DNA of 64,000 bases from Locusta migratoria (GCA_026315105.1 CM048750.1:161600549-161664548); one strand, 5' to 3'. Shown: positions 22,991 to 33,602, counted from the first letter of the stretch. The notes: a model not told the origin generated them from the letters alone. Program-made: numbers and translations.

Positions 22991-23466
22991 TTGCTTAGTA
23001 CTGGTTTTCCATGCAAACTACATATTCCATGTCTTATAGTGGAACTGTAGTTCCCAGTTATAGGATGGCAGAGCGGTATGAATCGGTCATAATGACCTCA
23101 TCTATTCAGTTCCACCTGGCAGTAGTCGTCGTACGTCATAATCGTTTCCTTCTTCCACTGCTGCTAACCTTTGCGATACACCGAGATTGTTATCAAGCAT
23201 ATCAGTTTTTGCTCGAACTGCTTCTGAGGCACAAACACTTTCCTTTGAAAGGCAGGGTTTCTGTCCTCCTAACACAACCACTTGAGATAACTGTTATTGT
23301 GGGCTCAATGGTATCGTTCTGTTTCAATTTTTCTGCCCCGTTTTTAAATACGCTCAGTATACCTACCATATATTGACGTGTCGACAAAGTTGGAACACTG
23401 ATGGTTGGCTGTCGTCTGCTTCCAAACGTTGATAGCAGTATCGATCTCGATCTGTTACCAGTGGCC

Positions 23467-23467
<1 letters not shown>
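22991..23467. other. Gene-free interval
   Basis: One plus-strand frame (23011-23376) is open for 121 codons with no recognised motif. Nothing further is assignable. Confidence 0.4.

Positions 23468-23512
<45 letters not shown>
23468..23512. repeat. (CA)n microsatellite
   Basis: About 45 bases of CA. Confidence 0.97.
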
Positions 23513-23516
<4 letters not shown>

Positions 23517-23564
23517 AGCACACCCACGCGTGTTGAAAATTTGCCGAAATTTTTTCCACCGCAG

Positions 23565-24055
23565 GGGAATGGCCGCGTGGTCTAAGGAGCCACGCTATCG
23601 ATACATTTTTGTACCTCATATGAAAATAATATATTTGTTAAGTCGTGTGCTATATTACTGTATCTGCAACATTCATTTGTCGCTTGAAGATAGTCTAAGA
23701 ACCTGAAAATAGTCTGGAGGTCAAATATATAAATATTACTTGCAGAATATTACAATGTATAGATTTTAACTGGGATTCAGTGACGGGACCAAATTTTACT
23801 ATGTCCATGTTGTATGATTGCAACACCTACGAGCAGCTGAGACTCACAAAGTATTTACAACACCTGCAACATCACACAGCCACATCAGTTCTTAACATTA
23901 AAAAGTTTTTTCCTTTTAAAATGTTTGTATAGCTTATGGGACTTAACTACGGGAAAGCAGGGGGAAAGGGGCGGAGCACGGTGAGGGGAAAAAGTCACAA
24001 GTGTCTGTAGAAACCTGTGTGTTAATTATGATATGTTTAATGGCCAGATAAAAGG
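23565..24055. other. Gene-free interval with SINE scraps
   Basis: At 23565-23600 GGGGAATGGCCGCGTGGTCT resembles a Leu-tRNA-type SINE head. At 23915-23952 GTTTGTATAGCTTATGGGAC is a family A tail scrap. The rest is AT-rich without features. Confidence 0.5.
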
Positions 24056-24059
24056 TAAT

Positions 24060-24640
24060 GGGAGGTGTTATTAAACTTTAAAATGACGTTTCTCATACAT
24101 AATCGCCCCCATTATTAATAAACTTTTGCCAAATATCGGATAGTGTCGTATACCATCTGCGCGTATATTTGTGCTGATGTCCCGTATTGACAGCCCTAAG
24201 GTAAAGCAGTCAACAATTCGAAGATCTATTTGAACACCACGGTGCTTTACTAGGCATGGTCCTGTTTGAAGATGGTATGCCATTGCCTTCTTCCGACCTT
24301 CGAAGTGACTTACGCAGCCAGTTATATGGTGACCAACAGTTTAACGTGGATTCCGAACCACGGTGCTACTCGGTATTTTTCACATGAGCAATACTGCCAG
24401 AGGTGAAAGAAGTGAAAAGTGACAGATAAAAAAATCTTAGGACCTGGCGGGTATCGAACCCGCGACCTTCGGATTCGTAATCTGCCACTGTGCAACCGAG
24501 GCGCACTTGACAGCCCTATGGCAATGATAATTTAATCTCCGGTGGGGTACCGAAATCCTCGTAGTGGTTTTTCACTAAGAGATTGTACTCACAAGGGCTC
24601 ATATCCAGAGAGTACGGTGGATGTTCCAGAATATGTCACT
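24060..24640 (-). pseudogene. Mariner-type transposase C-terminal relic, split by a SINE
   Basis: The minus strand reads EHPPYSLDMSPCEYNLLVKN at 24540-24630, the region around the last catalytic acid in mariner transposases. After the SINE comes DISTNIRADGIRHYPIFGKS and GAIMYEKRHFK at 24070-24180, the C-terminal tail. The two halves are contiguous once the family E SINE is removed. N-terminal and central domains are missing. Confidence 0.75.
24199..24506 (-). mobile_element. SINE, family E, nested in mariner relic
   Basis: Minus-strand head GTGCGCCTCGGTTGCACAGT, B box GCGGGTTCGATACCCGCC, same body as 6554-6866. Exact 12-bp TSD TTGACAGCCCTA at 24187-24198 and 24507-24518. Confidence 0.93.
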
Positions 24641-25690
24641 GCCAGCGGTGTAAGGAGTCCTGCACAGAAGCAGAGGTGTGGCGTGCAGAATGATGGGGGG
24701 AGGGGGGGAGGGGAGGAGGAGAGGGAGGGGGCTGTTCCATTGTTCCATGACAGATCGTCGCTTTCGGCTGAGCGTTGGACAACACAAGGCGGTTAATGCG
24801 GCACACCAGCAGACGCGAAGATGATGTACGACTGTTTCTGAACATTTGGCAAAATGTTATGAACAACGGGGGCGGTTATATTGAAAATGTGTAACTATAA
24901 GCACCTGTCAATAAAGTCGTTTATTCAATCCCTGTATTAATAAAAATTTAATAACGGCACAGTAACGTACCTCACTTGTCTCCTGTATGAACACTGATAC
25001 ATGGACGTGCGCATTTACTGCTGCATACAGAATAAGCGGTCCCACGTAAAACTGTCAAATGGCATAAAAATTCCCTGACGCAAAGAATACCGTGGTCGCG
25101 CCACGACAGATCGGCTGTCAGAGCGCCGCGGTAAGAGGAAAGTGCCGTGTGCGCATCCGCAACGCGAGTAGCGAAGACGTAGCGGCAAACTTCACTCGTT
25201 CCACTGTCAGCATGGTACGTGGGCGATGCTGGTAGTTCGGGCTGTGGCGTCGGCTCCAGCTGACACGCCTACAAGCAGCTAGGACTTCCCCTGGCACGTG
25301 GATAGCACATTGACTTAACCTTGTGAACGGAACATCGGTCTGAGATACCATCATAGTGGACGCTAGCAAGGCAGGTGTATCAGTTTCTTCAGCTCTACAG
25401 TGTAGTTTAAAACACATACATCAAAGAGTGACGAAAACAACATAGAAGCCGGAAAGAGTCAAGAAGGTCCAGAAAAATAGTTTAAAGTTTCTAGGAGTCC
25501 GGTGTTCTTTCACAGTGCAGTATAAAAGATGTTCCGGTTAGAGGGTTAACAAATATCTTGGGATAGTGGGGCACAAACGGCGCAGGTGAGTTATTTGCGC
25601 ACCACACTGCGACACTGTCTCTGTGCCAGACGCAGCTGTGTAGGAGATTTGTGAAACGTGCAACGTTTTCGTAAGCTGACACCATTCGAA
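24641..25690. other. Gene-free interval with G-rich patch and a possible mariner tail
   Basis: At 24690-24730 the plus strand is nearly pure G/A. At 24835-24890 the plus strand can be read as LFLNIWQNVMNNGGGYIENV, which resembles another mariner transposase C-terminus, but it is too short to be sure. 25090-25260 is mildly GC-rich. Nothing else is recognised. Confidence 0.4.
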
Positions 25691-26560
25691 AGGAGTATGG
25701 TAGGCGCTGCCTAGCGGATGGGAATTTGGATTTTTGAAGTGGTGCCAGAATTTGGCATCATGCGTTCACCCTTGTCCAGGGTGTTTCATGGGTGGCTCAA
25801 TGAGGGTGTTACAGTCCACAACAGACCTACTGCCTCCAGTCCAGCCGCCAACGATGACCGTGATCGGCGATATCCGAGATGGAGCGTCAATACGGACGGA
25901 AGGTCAACAGTGTCATAAATCGTGGGCCGGCCGCGGTGGCCGAGGTGACTGAGGCGCTCCAGTCGCGGTCAGCACGGCCACTACGGTCGGGGGTTCGAAT
26001 CCCCCTTCGGGCATGAATATTTGTGTCGCCTTTAGTCTTAGCTAGTTCATAAGTAGTTTGTAAGCTTAGGGACTGATGACCCCGTAGTTAAGGCCCATAA
26101 GTTGTACAAACATTTGAATTTGAATAAATCTTGGCTCAGTTCAATACAGAACTACTGGACACGTGTCCCAGTTGAAAATCTGTAGGGAAATATGTGCCTT
26201 GGGGTATGCGACCGGCGCCGCACACGGATGGCAATAATAAAACAACATCACCGGATGCAACGGCTTGCATTTGTCGCCAGTTTCTATGATGGAAAGTGAT
26301 ATGGCCAGACTAATCACGATTTCAGCTGCATCATAACGATGAGAGATGGATTACGTTTACGAAGAAGGTGTGATCAAAGCCGGTTTTGGTCTGGGGTGCT
26401 TTTTTCCTGTATAAAATGGGATGGTGTTCTGGAATGGACACCGAATGGTCCGCGGTATGTTAAGGTGCTCAGGGACCATCGCCACCCACATTTGTCCTTC
26501 CAATACCATGGAAGCCTACCTGCATGCCCCTAACCTACCCTAGTTATTCAGCCAGGGAAA
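25690..26560 (+). pseudogene. Tc1-like transposase relic, interrupted by a SINE
   Basis: At 25730-25910 the plus strand reads EFGIMRSPLSRVFHGWLNEG, then RPTASSPAANDDRDRRYPRW, matching the HTH and linker of Tc1 transposases. After the SINE, RMQRLAFVASFYDG and TMRDGLRLRRRCDQ, then WSGVLFSCIKWDGVLEW, correspond to the region leading into the catalytic core. The DDE residues cannot be placed with confidence. Heavily decayed. Confidence 0.65.
25926..26123 (+). mobile_element. SINE, family A, nested in Tc1 relic
   Basis: Head GCCGGCCGCGGTGGCCGAGG, B box GGGTTCGAATCCCC, tail ACAAACATTTGAATTTG. TSD ATAAATCGTGG (25915-25925) and ATAAATCTTGG (26124-26134). Confidence 0.94.
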
Positions 26561-27797
26561 GAGGACTTACAGTACAATCCTAACCAAGTGTCGTTTCTAG
26601 CCTCTGCTCACATAGTTGAGATGTTGTAACGCTCTCGGGGTATAAATACATAGTTATGAAAGTCTGTTTTGATTACGATAGTTAGCTAATTGTGGGTGGA
26701 TATTTAGTTGGATTTGATCGTGTGCTGCCCACAATTATTCCCCTGAGCCGTTAATACACTTCACTTTCAAACTATGCACTTCACCCTGTTGCAATATCGT
26801 CGATAAAGGATTGTCATTCATAAGTTAATTCAATTTTGAACCAGTATATTGAAAATAATGCAAAAAGATTTGGTTGCACTGTAGCAAAACAAAGTAGTCC
26901 AGTCAATGAGTGTTCAAACGAGGGGTATAGAGTGCATGGAATGTGCCAGAATATTTGACTTCAGGACTTTGTTAGGGGTAGTTAGGAGGTAAACATACTA
27001 AAAGGCCACGCCGGCCCCGGGGGGTAAGCTAAAGCGGGAATGGGGGTGTAAAAGTACCATTTTTTCGTTTACAGTTCGGGAACGGTCCGCTTTAGGAAAA
27101 ACAGTTTTCCAAATAAAAATGAAAGATAACTGCATTTGCTGTAAAGTTCTTTCTATACAAATATGTCGAATTCCCAACGGTTTTCGAGATATACGATATT
27201 GAAAATCGACAATTTTGGAAAAAATCAGTTTTACATCACTAATTTTGTCAAACTTTCACTTCTAGTGACTCCCTCGATCTTTTCTTAGAAAATTTGTCAG
27301 AAAGAAAATTGTGGAGTGTTAAATTTCCTTCAATTTGATATGCACATTTGCTAACAAATCTTCAGACAATCAGAAGTTACATCATTTATAGGATGTGCAC
27401 TCAGTTTCGATGTCATTACGCATCTATTACAGTGTATGCTAATCCAATATTCTGTTCACGTGCTATGGCAGTCCAAAATTAATTACAGCAATTATCGTCA
27501 GTTCGACATATCCGATCGCGTCGCGGTTATCCGATAATCTTGATGTCACGTTTGCGACGAAAGTTTATATTTTGGAAGATCTATATTTCACGTTAGCCAG
27601 ATAGTCTTGATTTAGATCCATTCCATATATAAAACCGTTATCGTCGCGGCGCGGTTGATTGTGTCTCTCGATGACACGACACACGTTAGCGAACACTTTA
27701 ACAGAAATACACATCCCCACAGACTGTAAAGATACAGGATAGTTTTGCGTGGCTGATCAATATGATTCACTGTTAAATTAGTTGCACCAGCTTCAAT
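26561..27797. other. AT-rich gene-free interval
   Basis: A short GC patch at 27005-27035 (CCACGCCGGCCCCGGGGGGT) is followed by AT-rich sequence with phrases such as GGTTTTCGAGATATACGATA. This looks like dispersed-repeat interior, but I cannot name the family. No coding signal. Confidence 0.45.
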
Positions 27798-27809
27798 AAT
27801 AATCATTTT

Positions 27810-28112
27810 GAAACTTCCTGGCAGATTAAAATTGTGTGCCGGAACCGGGACTCGAACCTGGGACCTTTGCCTTTCGCGGGCAAGCGCACTACCGACTGTG
27901 CTATCCCGACACGACTCACGATGCCGCCTCACAACTTTACTTCCGCCAGTACCTCGCCTCCTACTTTCCAAACTGGCGGAAGTAAAGTTGTGAGGCGGCA
28001 TCGTGAGTCGTGTCGGGATAGCACAGTCGGTAGTGCGCTTGCCCGCGAAAGGCAAAGGTCCCAGGTTCGAGTCCCGGTTCCGGCACACAATTTTAATCTG
28101 CCAGGAAGTTTC
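27810..28112. mobile_element. Perfect palindrome of tRNA-like modules (family D), arms 141 bp
   Basis: The left arm 27810-27950 and right arm 27972-28112 are exact reverse complements over 141 bases, with a 21-base spacer. Each arm carries GAAACTTCCTGGCAGATTAA, a tRNA-like B box (CTCGAACCTGGGACC) and GGCAAGCGCACTACCGACTG. Flanking AATAATCATTTT (27798-27809) and AATAATTATTTT (28155-28166) may be the target duplication. If so, the unit includes the short GTGCGCTGATATG-type extension at the right (28113-28154). Perfect identity implies recent formation or gene conversion. Confidence 0.93.
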
Positions 28113-28214
28113 ATATCAGCGCACCTCCGCTGCAGAGTGAAAGTTTCATTCTGGAATAATTATTTTGTTCGCGCTACTGCCGTAGTTAGCTAGATCCGCG
28201 TTTCTAATATATCG

Positions 28215-28415
28215 CCGGCCGCGGTGGCCGAGGGGACTGAGGCGCTGCAATCACGGTCTGCACAGCCACTACGGTCGGGGTTTCGAATCCCCCCTCGGGC
28301 ATGGATATTTGTGCCGTCCTTAGTATTAATTAGTTCATAAGTAGTTTATAAGTTTAGGGACTGATGACCCCGTAGTTAAGTCCCATAAGCTACACAAACA
28401 TGTGAACAAAAAGTG
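28215..28415 (+). mobile_element. SINE, family A
   Basis: Head CCGGCCGCGGTGGCCGAGGG, B box GGTTTCGAATCCCC, tail ACAAACATGTGAACA. The short direct repeat ATATATCG (28207-28214) recurs as GATATATCG (28415-28423). Confidence 0.88.
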
Positions 28416-28429
28416 ATATATCGTGGAAC

Positions 28430-28936
28430 GCAGGCTTCGTGTCTTGGATCCTATATCCAAGAACAGACCAGCTTTCGTTACCGCGCTGCCAACGGTTTGC
28501 TGTCTGCTGTGGCCAGAAGAGTTGCAGGGACTTGTAGACTCACTTTCAGGGCTTCTCACGGCAGTCCGCAGGGCCAGGGGAGGCACATCAGATTCTGTCC
28601 CGTGACATTTGTTTTGTGTACATTTGGTGGTCGAACTTGGCGGCGAGTGCAGAAGACCCCGCGGCAGTCTGGCCACACTGCGAGAGTTGCCAGCTGTTAT
28701 AATCCCTTTAATGAAGAGAGATATCGATCAGCACGGGCTGTGCGACTGGTTATAATGAGCGGGCCCGGTACTCCCCGCGGGGTGTGCATAAATCAGCTGA
28801 GCAGGACGCACAAAAGGCTGCACACCTCGGCGTCACAAAGCGCGCCTATGATTCAAGTACTGGGGGCGGCCGGCTGCGGCTCTCGCAGGGGGTGGATCGG
28901 CGGGGGCGCGTCGCGAGATGGGGTGAAACAGGACAC

Positions 28937-28971
<35 letters not shown>

Positions 28972-29110
28972 ACCCCGCAGCCACCCGCGGACCGACGTGT
29001 ACTTTGTTTTAAAAACCGGCGCAACATCCTCGCCGGAAAACCAGGAAATAGCCGGGAGGAGAGCCGCAATGGCGAAAAATAGACGCGAACCGGTCATGAC
29101 GTTTCAAAAC
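28430..29110. other. Large CpG-rich block with (CCG)n
   Basis: About 650 bases are CpG-rich. (CCG)n at 28937-28970 gives poly-Ala, poly-Arg or poly-Gly in different frames. Frames of 60-199 codons are open on both strands at once, none with a known domain. Embedded A/T motifs include TTATAATGAGC and GTGCATAAATCAG. This is the longest CpG block here. A promoter or enhancer island is possible but unproven. Confidence 0.45.
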
Positions 29111-29246
29111 AATGTCATGCTCACCAGAAGCAGTTCCTGCTTATTCAAGTTCGAACACACAGATCATCACCAAATTCACTAACAATTCAAGCCAACGTTT
29201 TTAACGTAGGTAATGCCTAGACCTAGGTAATGCTGGGTTCTGAACC

Positions 29247-29434
29247 CGCCTTAAAATGTTCAAATGTTTGTAATCCTAAGGGACCAACTTCTAAGGTCAT
29301 CGGTCCCTAGACTTACAAACTGCTTAAACTAAATTGTGCTACGTTCAACAAACAGATCCATACCCGAGGGAGGACTCGAAACTCCCAAGGGAGCGGCCGC
29401 GCAATTCGTAATATAGCGCCCGCGGTTATTTCCG
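29247..29434 (-). mobile_element. SINE, family G, decayed
   Basis: Minus strand keeps GAGTCCTCCCTCGGGTATGG and the tail GTAAGTCTAGGGACCGATGA through ACAAACATTTGAACAT. The head is scrambled (GCGGAAATAACCGCGGGCGC). It meets the next SINE head to head. Confidence 0.7.
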
Positions 29435-29632
29435 CGGCCGGCCGCAGTAGCCGAGCGGTCTGCGGCACGCCAGTCACGTTCTGCACGGCCACTACGGTGG
29501 CAGGTTCAAATCCCCCCTCTGGCATGGATATTTGTGTCGTTCTCAGTATTCGCTAGTGCATAAGTAATTTGTAAGTTTAAGGACCGATGAACCCGTAGTT
29601 TCGTTCCATAAGCTCTACAAACATTTGAACAA
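29435..29632 (+). mobile_element. SINE, family A variant
   Basis: Head GGCCGCAGTAGCCGAGCGGT, B box AGGTTCAAATCCCC, tail ACAAACATTTGAACA. The head abuts the inverted head of the family G copy. Confidence 0.88.
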
Positions 29633-29639
29633 TTCAGAA

Positions 29640-29985
29640 TGAAACTTTTCACTCTGCAGAGTAGTGTGCGCTGATATGAAACTTCCTGGCAGATTAAATT
29701 TGTGTGCCAGAACCGGGACTCGAACCTGGGACCTTAGGCTGTGGCTAAGCCATGTCTCCACCGTATCGTTTCTTCCAGGAGTGCTAGTCTTGCATGTTTC
29801 GCAGGAGAGCTTCTGTGAAGTTTGGAAAGTAGGAGGCGAGGTACTGGCGGAAGTAAAGTTGTGAGGCGGCATCGTGAGTCGTGTCGGGATAGCTCAGTCG
29901 GTAGAGCGCTTGCCCGCGAAAGGCAAAGGTCCCAGGTTCGAGTGGTTCCGGCACGCAATTGTAATCTGCCAGGAAGTTTGATCTG
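29640..29985. mobile_element. Family D tRNA-like composite element
   Basis: Ends are inverted copies: GAAACTTCCTGGCAGATTAA at 29678-29697 and AATCTGCCAGGAAGTTTGAT at 29961-29980. The left half has a minus-strand tRNA-like B box. The right half has TCGGTAGAGCGCTTGCCCGC and CCCAGGTTCGAG on the plus strand. The middle (29735-29850) is the unpaired family D core missing from the palindrome at 27810. Confidence 0.85.
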
Positions 29986-29989
29986 AACA

Positions 29990-31360
29990 TCTGATTATTT
30001 CCGCGCGGCAAAACCCGCAGTTGAAGGTTCAAACTTGTGCACAAATAGCTGCTCATCATCGCTTTGTGCTAGAAACAATTCCGTTAGGTGACTTCCGAGC
30101 TGCACATGAAACACGTGCCGTCATCAACACAGTGAAATTTCTAGTAACACCCTGTTGATGTTAATATTCCCCTAGAAAAGTGTTTTTCAACCCGTGGGTC
30201 GCGACGCGCAAGGGAGGTCGCGAAGTCTTGCTCGGGGGGTCGTCGTCATAGGAAGAAGTACTTGCATCATAAAGTAACTATGAGATCGGTAATACAAAAA
30301 CGTATGCCTAAGTAACATATATGTAATGTTAAAATTATGGCGTTCCTAGTTTAACATTCATCATGAATTATATAGATCATAGATTGATTTATAATAAAGG
30401 GAGTCAATCATGAATAAGCGCAAAGTCTGAAAACTGTTTTCAGGCACCAATTGATAGGTAAAAGAAATTGATACAATAAGTAATTCCGACAAATTCGAAA
30501 AAAAGAAAGGCTCTACTTCTTTACAAATTGTTATACAATGGGACCTTTCTTAATGAGCATAATTCGCTTCTGAGTCTTGCCTGAAATGCGAAACATTCCT
30601 TAAACAAAATATATTTTTGTCGGAAATAATGCAAAAATAGAATATTTCCAGTGTAACTATAAAGTTATGTAATCCTTTAGTTTTATCTGTGGATTACTGA
30701 AAGATTTATGTGATATACTTAAGATACTAAGGGGAACGGCAACACTGAAAATTCAGTTATTGTAAAGAATTCTCTATAATGAAACGACTGTACCGAAGAG
30801 AGATTAGAGGACCTACAAGAAACTTAACATTCCGTGCATCGTATTTCAATAATGAGAGCTAAAAGCTTGCCACGTAAACATTATGTAATATATTTGACTG
30901 CATGCCGATTGCAAACTGATGTTATGAAATCTGCTGAAGAACTAAGAAAAGATGGCCAAATAGTGGTATGGAGCCTCTCATATTGAATACCAGTCTACTA
31001 CGCAATCTCGATCAGTTGGAGTGCTCGCGTAATCTCATTTCCTAGCTGTCAGCACACAAGCGAGCACAGCGGGGAGCGGGTTGCATCGTTACACAATCGC
31101 ACCTGTGTGACGTTTGACGCGCCGTTGCTGATCAGTACAGGTTGGAACTCTAGGGACTTCTGCTAGCTCTGCGTGGCGCCTCGCTCGTCACAGCCTGGAG
31201 TTGGCAGAACGGGGACAATGCTATTCCTGACGACGTTGTCTCGCGTCACAGTCAGCGCGTCTAACATCAGATGCGCAGTTCGCCGTTTAAGTACAGCATT
31301 GACGTCTATACAGCTGTCCACAGAATCTTGTTAGCAACATAACTCGCAAGATTACCAATC
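29990..31360. other. Gene-free interval with a possible hAT terminus
   Basis: GTGTTTTTCAACCCGTGGGT at 30181-30200, followed by CGCGACGC, resembles the terminal region of hAT elements. I do not find a matching inverted end. The rest is AT-rich except 31060-31290, which is mildly CpG-enriched. No gene is recognised. Confidence 0.4.
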
Positions 31361-31365
31361 GAAAT

Positions 31366-31458
31366 GTTCAAATGTTTCTAAATCTATTGGACCAAACTGC
31401 GTGGTCATCAGTCCGTAGCTTACAAACTGCTTAAACCTAGGTAAACTAACCTAAGGAC

Positions 31459-31460
<2 letters not shown>
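31366..31460 (-). mobile_element. SINE, family B, tail half only
   Basis: The tail (ATGTTCAAATG, then ACCTAGGTAAACTAACCTAA on the plus strand) runs into a (CA)n tract at 31461-31516. The tRNA-like head is missing. Confidence 0.85.

Positions 31461-31516
<56 letters not shown>
31461..31516. repeat. (CA)n microsatellite
   Basis: About 56 bases of CA grown from the CACACA segment of the SINE. Confidence 0.97.
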
Positions 31517-31518
<2 letters not shown>

Positions 31519-31853
31519 CCCCATATATATATAACAAAGTAAGTGTGTCACAGCACACCAAATTATAAGTCTTTTGTCTTTAAAAAATAGTATAAATAGG
31601 ACCAGAAGTTGGGTTCCTTTCTCTCTGTAAGTTCGGCTCTCATTAAGTTTAGACCTCTGTGAGTTTATCTCTGTCGTAAGATTGACTCCCTGTAAAGATC
31701 GGATCTACGAGGTTTAGCTCAATGATAGGCTGTTATCTATCGTGTGTAGCACTGCCTCCCGAGTTCAGAATTAACTTCTTCAGATCGATTTGAACAATTA
31801 TAGCCTTAATTATATCCATAATGGATGTGAGGTCGTGGTTGTATTACTTATCT
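31517..31853. other. Gene-free interval
   Basis: No recognisable feature. Confidence 0.45.
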
Positions 31854-31900
31854 ATTTTGTCAAGCAGGCTCAACGACAGATATCGTGTGAAAACACTAAA

Positions 31901-31940
31901 ATATGACGCGTTTCAAGGTTCAAGCCCTCATCATCAGATA
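31901..31940 (-). ncRNA. Hammerhead-like core, left arm
   Basis: On the minus strand: TAT, CTGATGA (31937-31931), one extra T, stem II GAGGG with ACCTT around CTTGA, GAAAC, GC, GTC, then ATA closing a three-pair stem I. The two arms differ by one base in stem II (AACC against ACCC). Confidence 0.55.
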
Positions 31941-32160
31941 ATCTGTACAAGAATCTTAAAACATGAAACAATAAAAATATAAAACGTAATAAAAGAAAAC
32001 GTGGTTACTTCCCTTGTAACCGCGTCTACGAAGAAAGGTCCTCAGCATACTGTGCTTCGTCAGAATTAAACCAGTCACCAGTTACAAGGGAAGTAACCAC
32101 GTTTTCTTTTATTACGTTTTATATTTTTATTGTTTCATGTTTTAAGATTCTTGTACTGAC

Positions 32161-32199
32161 TATCTGATGATGAGGGCTTGACCCTTGAAACGCGTCATA
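32161..32199 (+). ncRNA. Hammerhead-like core, right arm
   Basis: TAT (32161-32163), CTGATGA (32164-32170), extra T, stem II GAGGG (32172-32176) with CCCTT (32182-32186), GAA (32187-32189), AC-GC-GT as minimal stem III, GTC cleavage triplet ending at 32196, then ATA. All core bases agree with a hammerhead. Stem I is only three pairs and stem III two, so single-copy activity would be weak. Confidence 0.55.
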
Positions 32200-32247
32200 T
32201 TTTAGTGTTTTTACAAGATATCTGTGGTTGAGCCTACTTGACAAAAT

Positions 32248-32578
32248 AATTAACAATTATATCTATCGAGAATAGTATGGTATTTTGGTAGCGAAAATTC
32301 TGTTAGATAGAAGGATAACAAGAGAATTATTATTATAGGAAGTTATCAAGTATGTATAACGGACTGTAAATAGAATCTCACATTTGTGTATAAAAGAAGA
32401 TAATGAATGTGAAGAATTTATTTTCGAGATTATTAAATATCATAATTAACAGTATTTAAAGTGAAATATCTGTGATCTTAGTAATGTGGAAATATATTCA
32501 AGATACATAGAAAAAGTATTTTTACGATGTTCATTTAACAGTTAGAACCTTTAATATCGTCTTTGAAATACGAGGCGC
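32248..32578. other. AT-rich gene-free interval
   Basis: No recognisable feature. Confidence 0.45.
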
Positions 32579-32580
32579 GT

Positions 32581-33059
32581 GCAGAAAGTAAGTTCCGTTT
32601 GGTAATAAAATGAAATTGTACACAGATACAGAAGAAATTTTTATTGCACAAAATTCTACAACTTTTAAACTACTTTTCCACACAACTGCCGAAATTTTGT
32701 AGGCACTTGTCATAGCGTGCCACAAGTTTTTGCATGCATGGAAAAAAAAAAAAAAAAAAAAAAAAATCTTTTGACAGCAATCCTCCACTTACACCTAAAA
32801 TCTGTTCAAATGTTTGTAGAGTCTACGGGACTTAACTACGGGGTCATCAGTCCCTAAGCTTACAAACTACTTATGAACTACCTAAGACTAAGGACCGCAC
32901 AAATATCCATGCCCGAGGGGGGATTCGAACCCCCAACCGTAGTGGCCGTGCAGGCCGTGACTGGAGCGCCTCAGTCTCCTCAGCCACCGCGGCCGGCTCT
33001 GTATCTGTAACCGTTCGTTTTATATAACCAAACGGAACTTACTTTCTGGATGCGCCTCG
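32581..33059 (-). mobile_element. Mariner-derived element with 30-bp TIRs and a SINE insert
   Basis: CGAGGCGCGTGCAGAAAGTA at the left and TACTTTCTGGATGCGCCTCG at the right are inverted ends, flanked by TA (32579-32580 and 33060-33061). The minus strand at 32650-32720 reads a transposase C-terminus (LVARYDKCL-like, then FRQLCGKV). A poly-A tract lies at 32741-32766. Most of the gene is deleted. Confidence 0.85.
32802..32998 (-). mobile_element. SINE, family A, nested in mariner-derived element
   Basis: Full-length minus-strand copy with GGGTTCGAATCCCC B box. I see no clear direct repeat, so the flanks may have been altered. Confidence 0.9.
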
Positions 33060-33284
33060 TATTTTGAAAGTAGGTGAACTAGAAATAATATCTGTGGCGC
33101 TCAGAATCTAGTGAAGTAAACTTTCACACGCTTACATGTAGAAACTATAATCATCGTATTAATATTAGTAATTTTGGAGCTATCACGTTACCTTGATGAC
33201 TGCTTGTTTAATAGGAATACGACAGGTCCTTTTATTCTTAAATCAATGGAAATGCAAAAAAGAAAAGTAAGAAAAAACACAGCA

Positions 33285-33445
33285 GCGTCCGCAACGGCGA
33301 CATGGTAGTGTGGCGGGGAGCCCGGTAGGCGGCATCTGTGCCCCCCGGCGAACGAGCTGTCTGCTGCCGGTCACGGCGGGCGCTGAACGCCGAGCCTTGG
33401 AGCAGCAGCTGCGGCAACACAGCCGGCGCCTCGCGCCACCTCTTC
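33285..33445. other. CpG-rich block
   Basis: Contains GGCGGCATCTGTGCCCCCCG and CGGTCACGGCGGGCGCTGAA, then CGCCTCGCGCCACC, just outside the hAT element. No protein is recognised. Confidence 0.35.
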
Positions 33446-33602
33446 CTCTATCTGTCTAGATCAGCGCTTTCCAAACTTTTGAGCCAGTGAGCCACCATAG
33501 CATTCATAAATCTTCTATGAGCTACCAAGGAATACTGGGCCAAAAAATACGCAACATTGAACTAACATATTCTGTTTATTGCCTAAAACATACATTTCTA
33601 GT

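Larger units (their letters stand above)
31854..32247. mobile_element. Inverted-repeat element with hammerhead-like core in each arm
   Basis: The left arm 31854-32020 and right arm 32081-32247 are near-identical reverse complements (for example AAAGAAAACGTGGTTACTTC against GAAGTAACCACGTTTTCTTT), around a 60-base loop. No reading frame is present. Each arm holds one hammerhead-like core pointing outwards toward the arm's outer end. The layout is two copies of one noncoding unit placed head to head. Confidence 0.85.

Noticed and set aside
22048..23039. Plus-strand frames of 168 and 125 codons opposite the RTE-like LINE
   Set aside because: They are the antisense of RT coding sequence; the minus-strand motifs (FADD, RQGCSLSP) identify the real frame.
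23202..23513. Frame made mostly of CVCVCV repeats, and a similar one at 850-1050
   Set aside because: Translation of (CA)n microsatellites, not protein.
27840..28080. Possible genuine tRNA genes (TCGGTAGTGCGCTTGCCCGC and B box)
   Set aside because: The tRNA-like modules lack a complete cloverleaf with a paired acceptor stem and lie within dispersed family D repeats. The same holds for all SINE heads in the window.
28413..29182. Long overlapping frames (up to 199 codons) in the CpG-rich block
   Set aside because: Frames are open on both strands at once, contain homopolymers from (CCG)n, begin inside a SINE tail and show no domain. Composition explains them.
30181..30240. hAT-like terminus GTGTTTTTCAACCCGTGGGT
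   Set aside because: As a complete element: no partner terminus and no 8-bp duplication were found, so only noted as a possible fragment.
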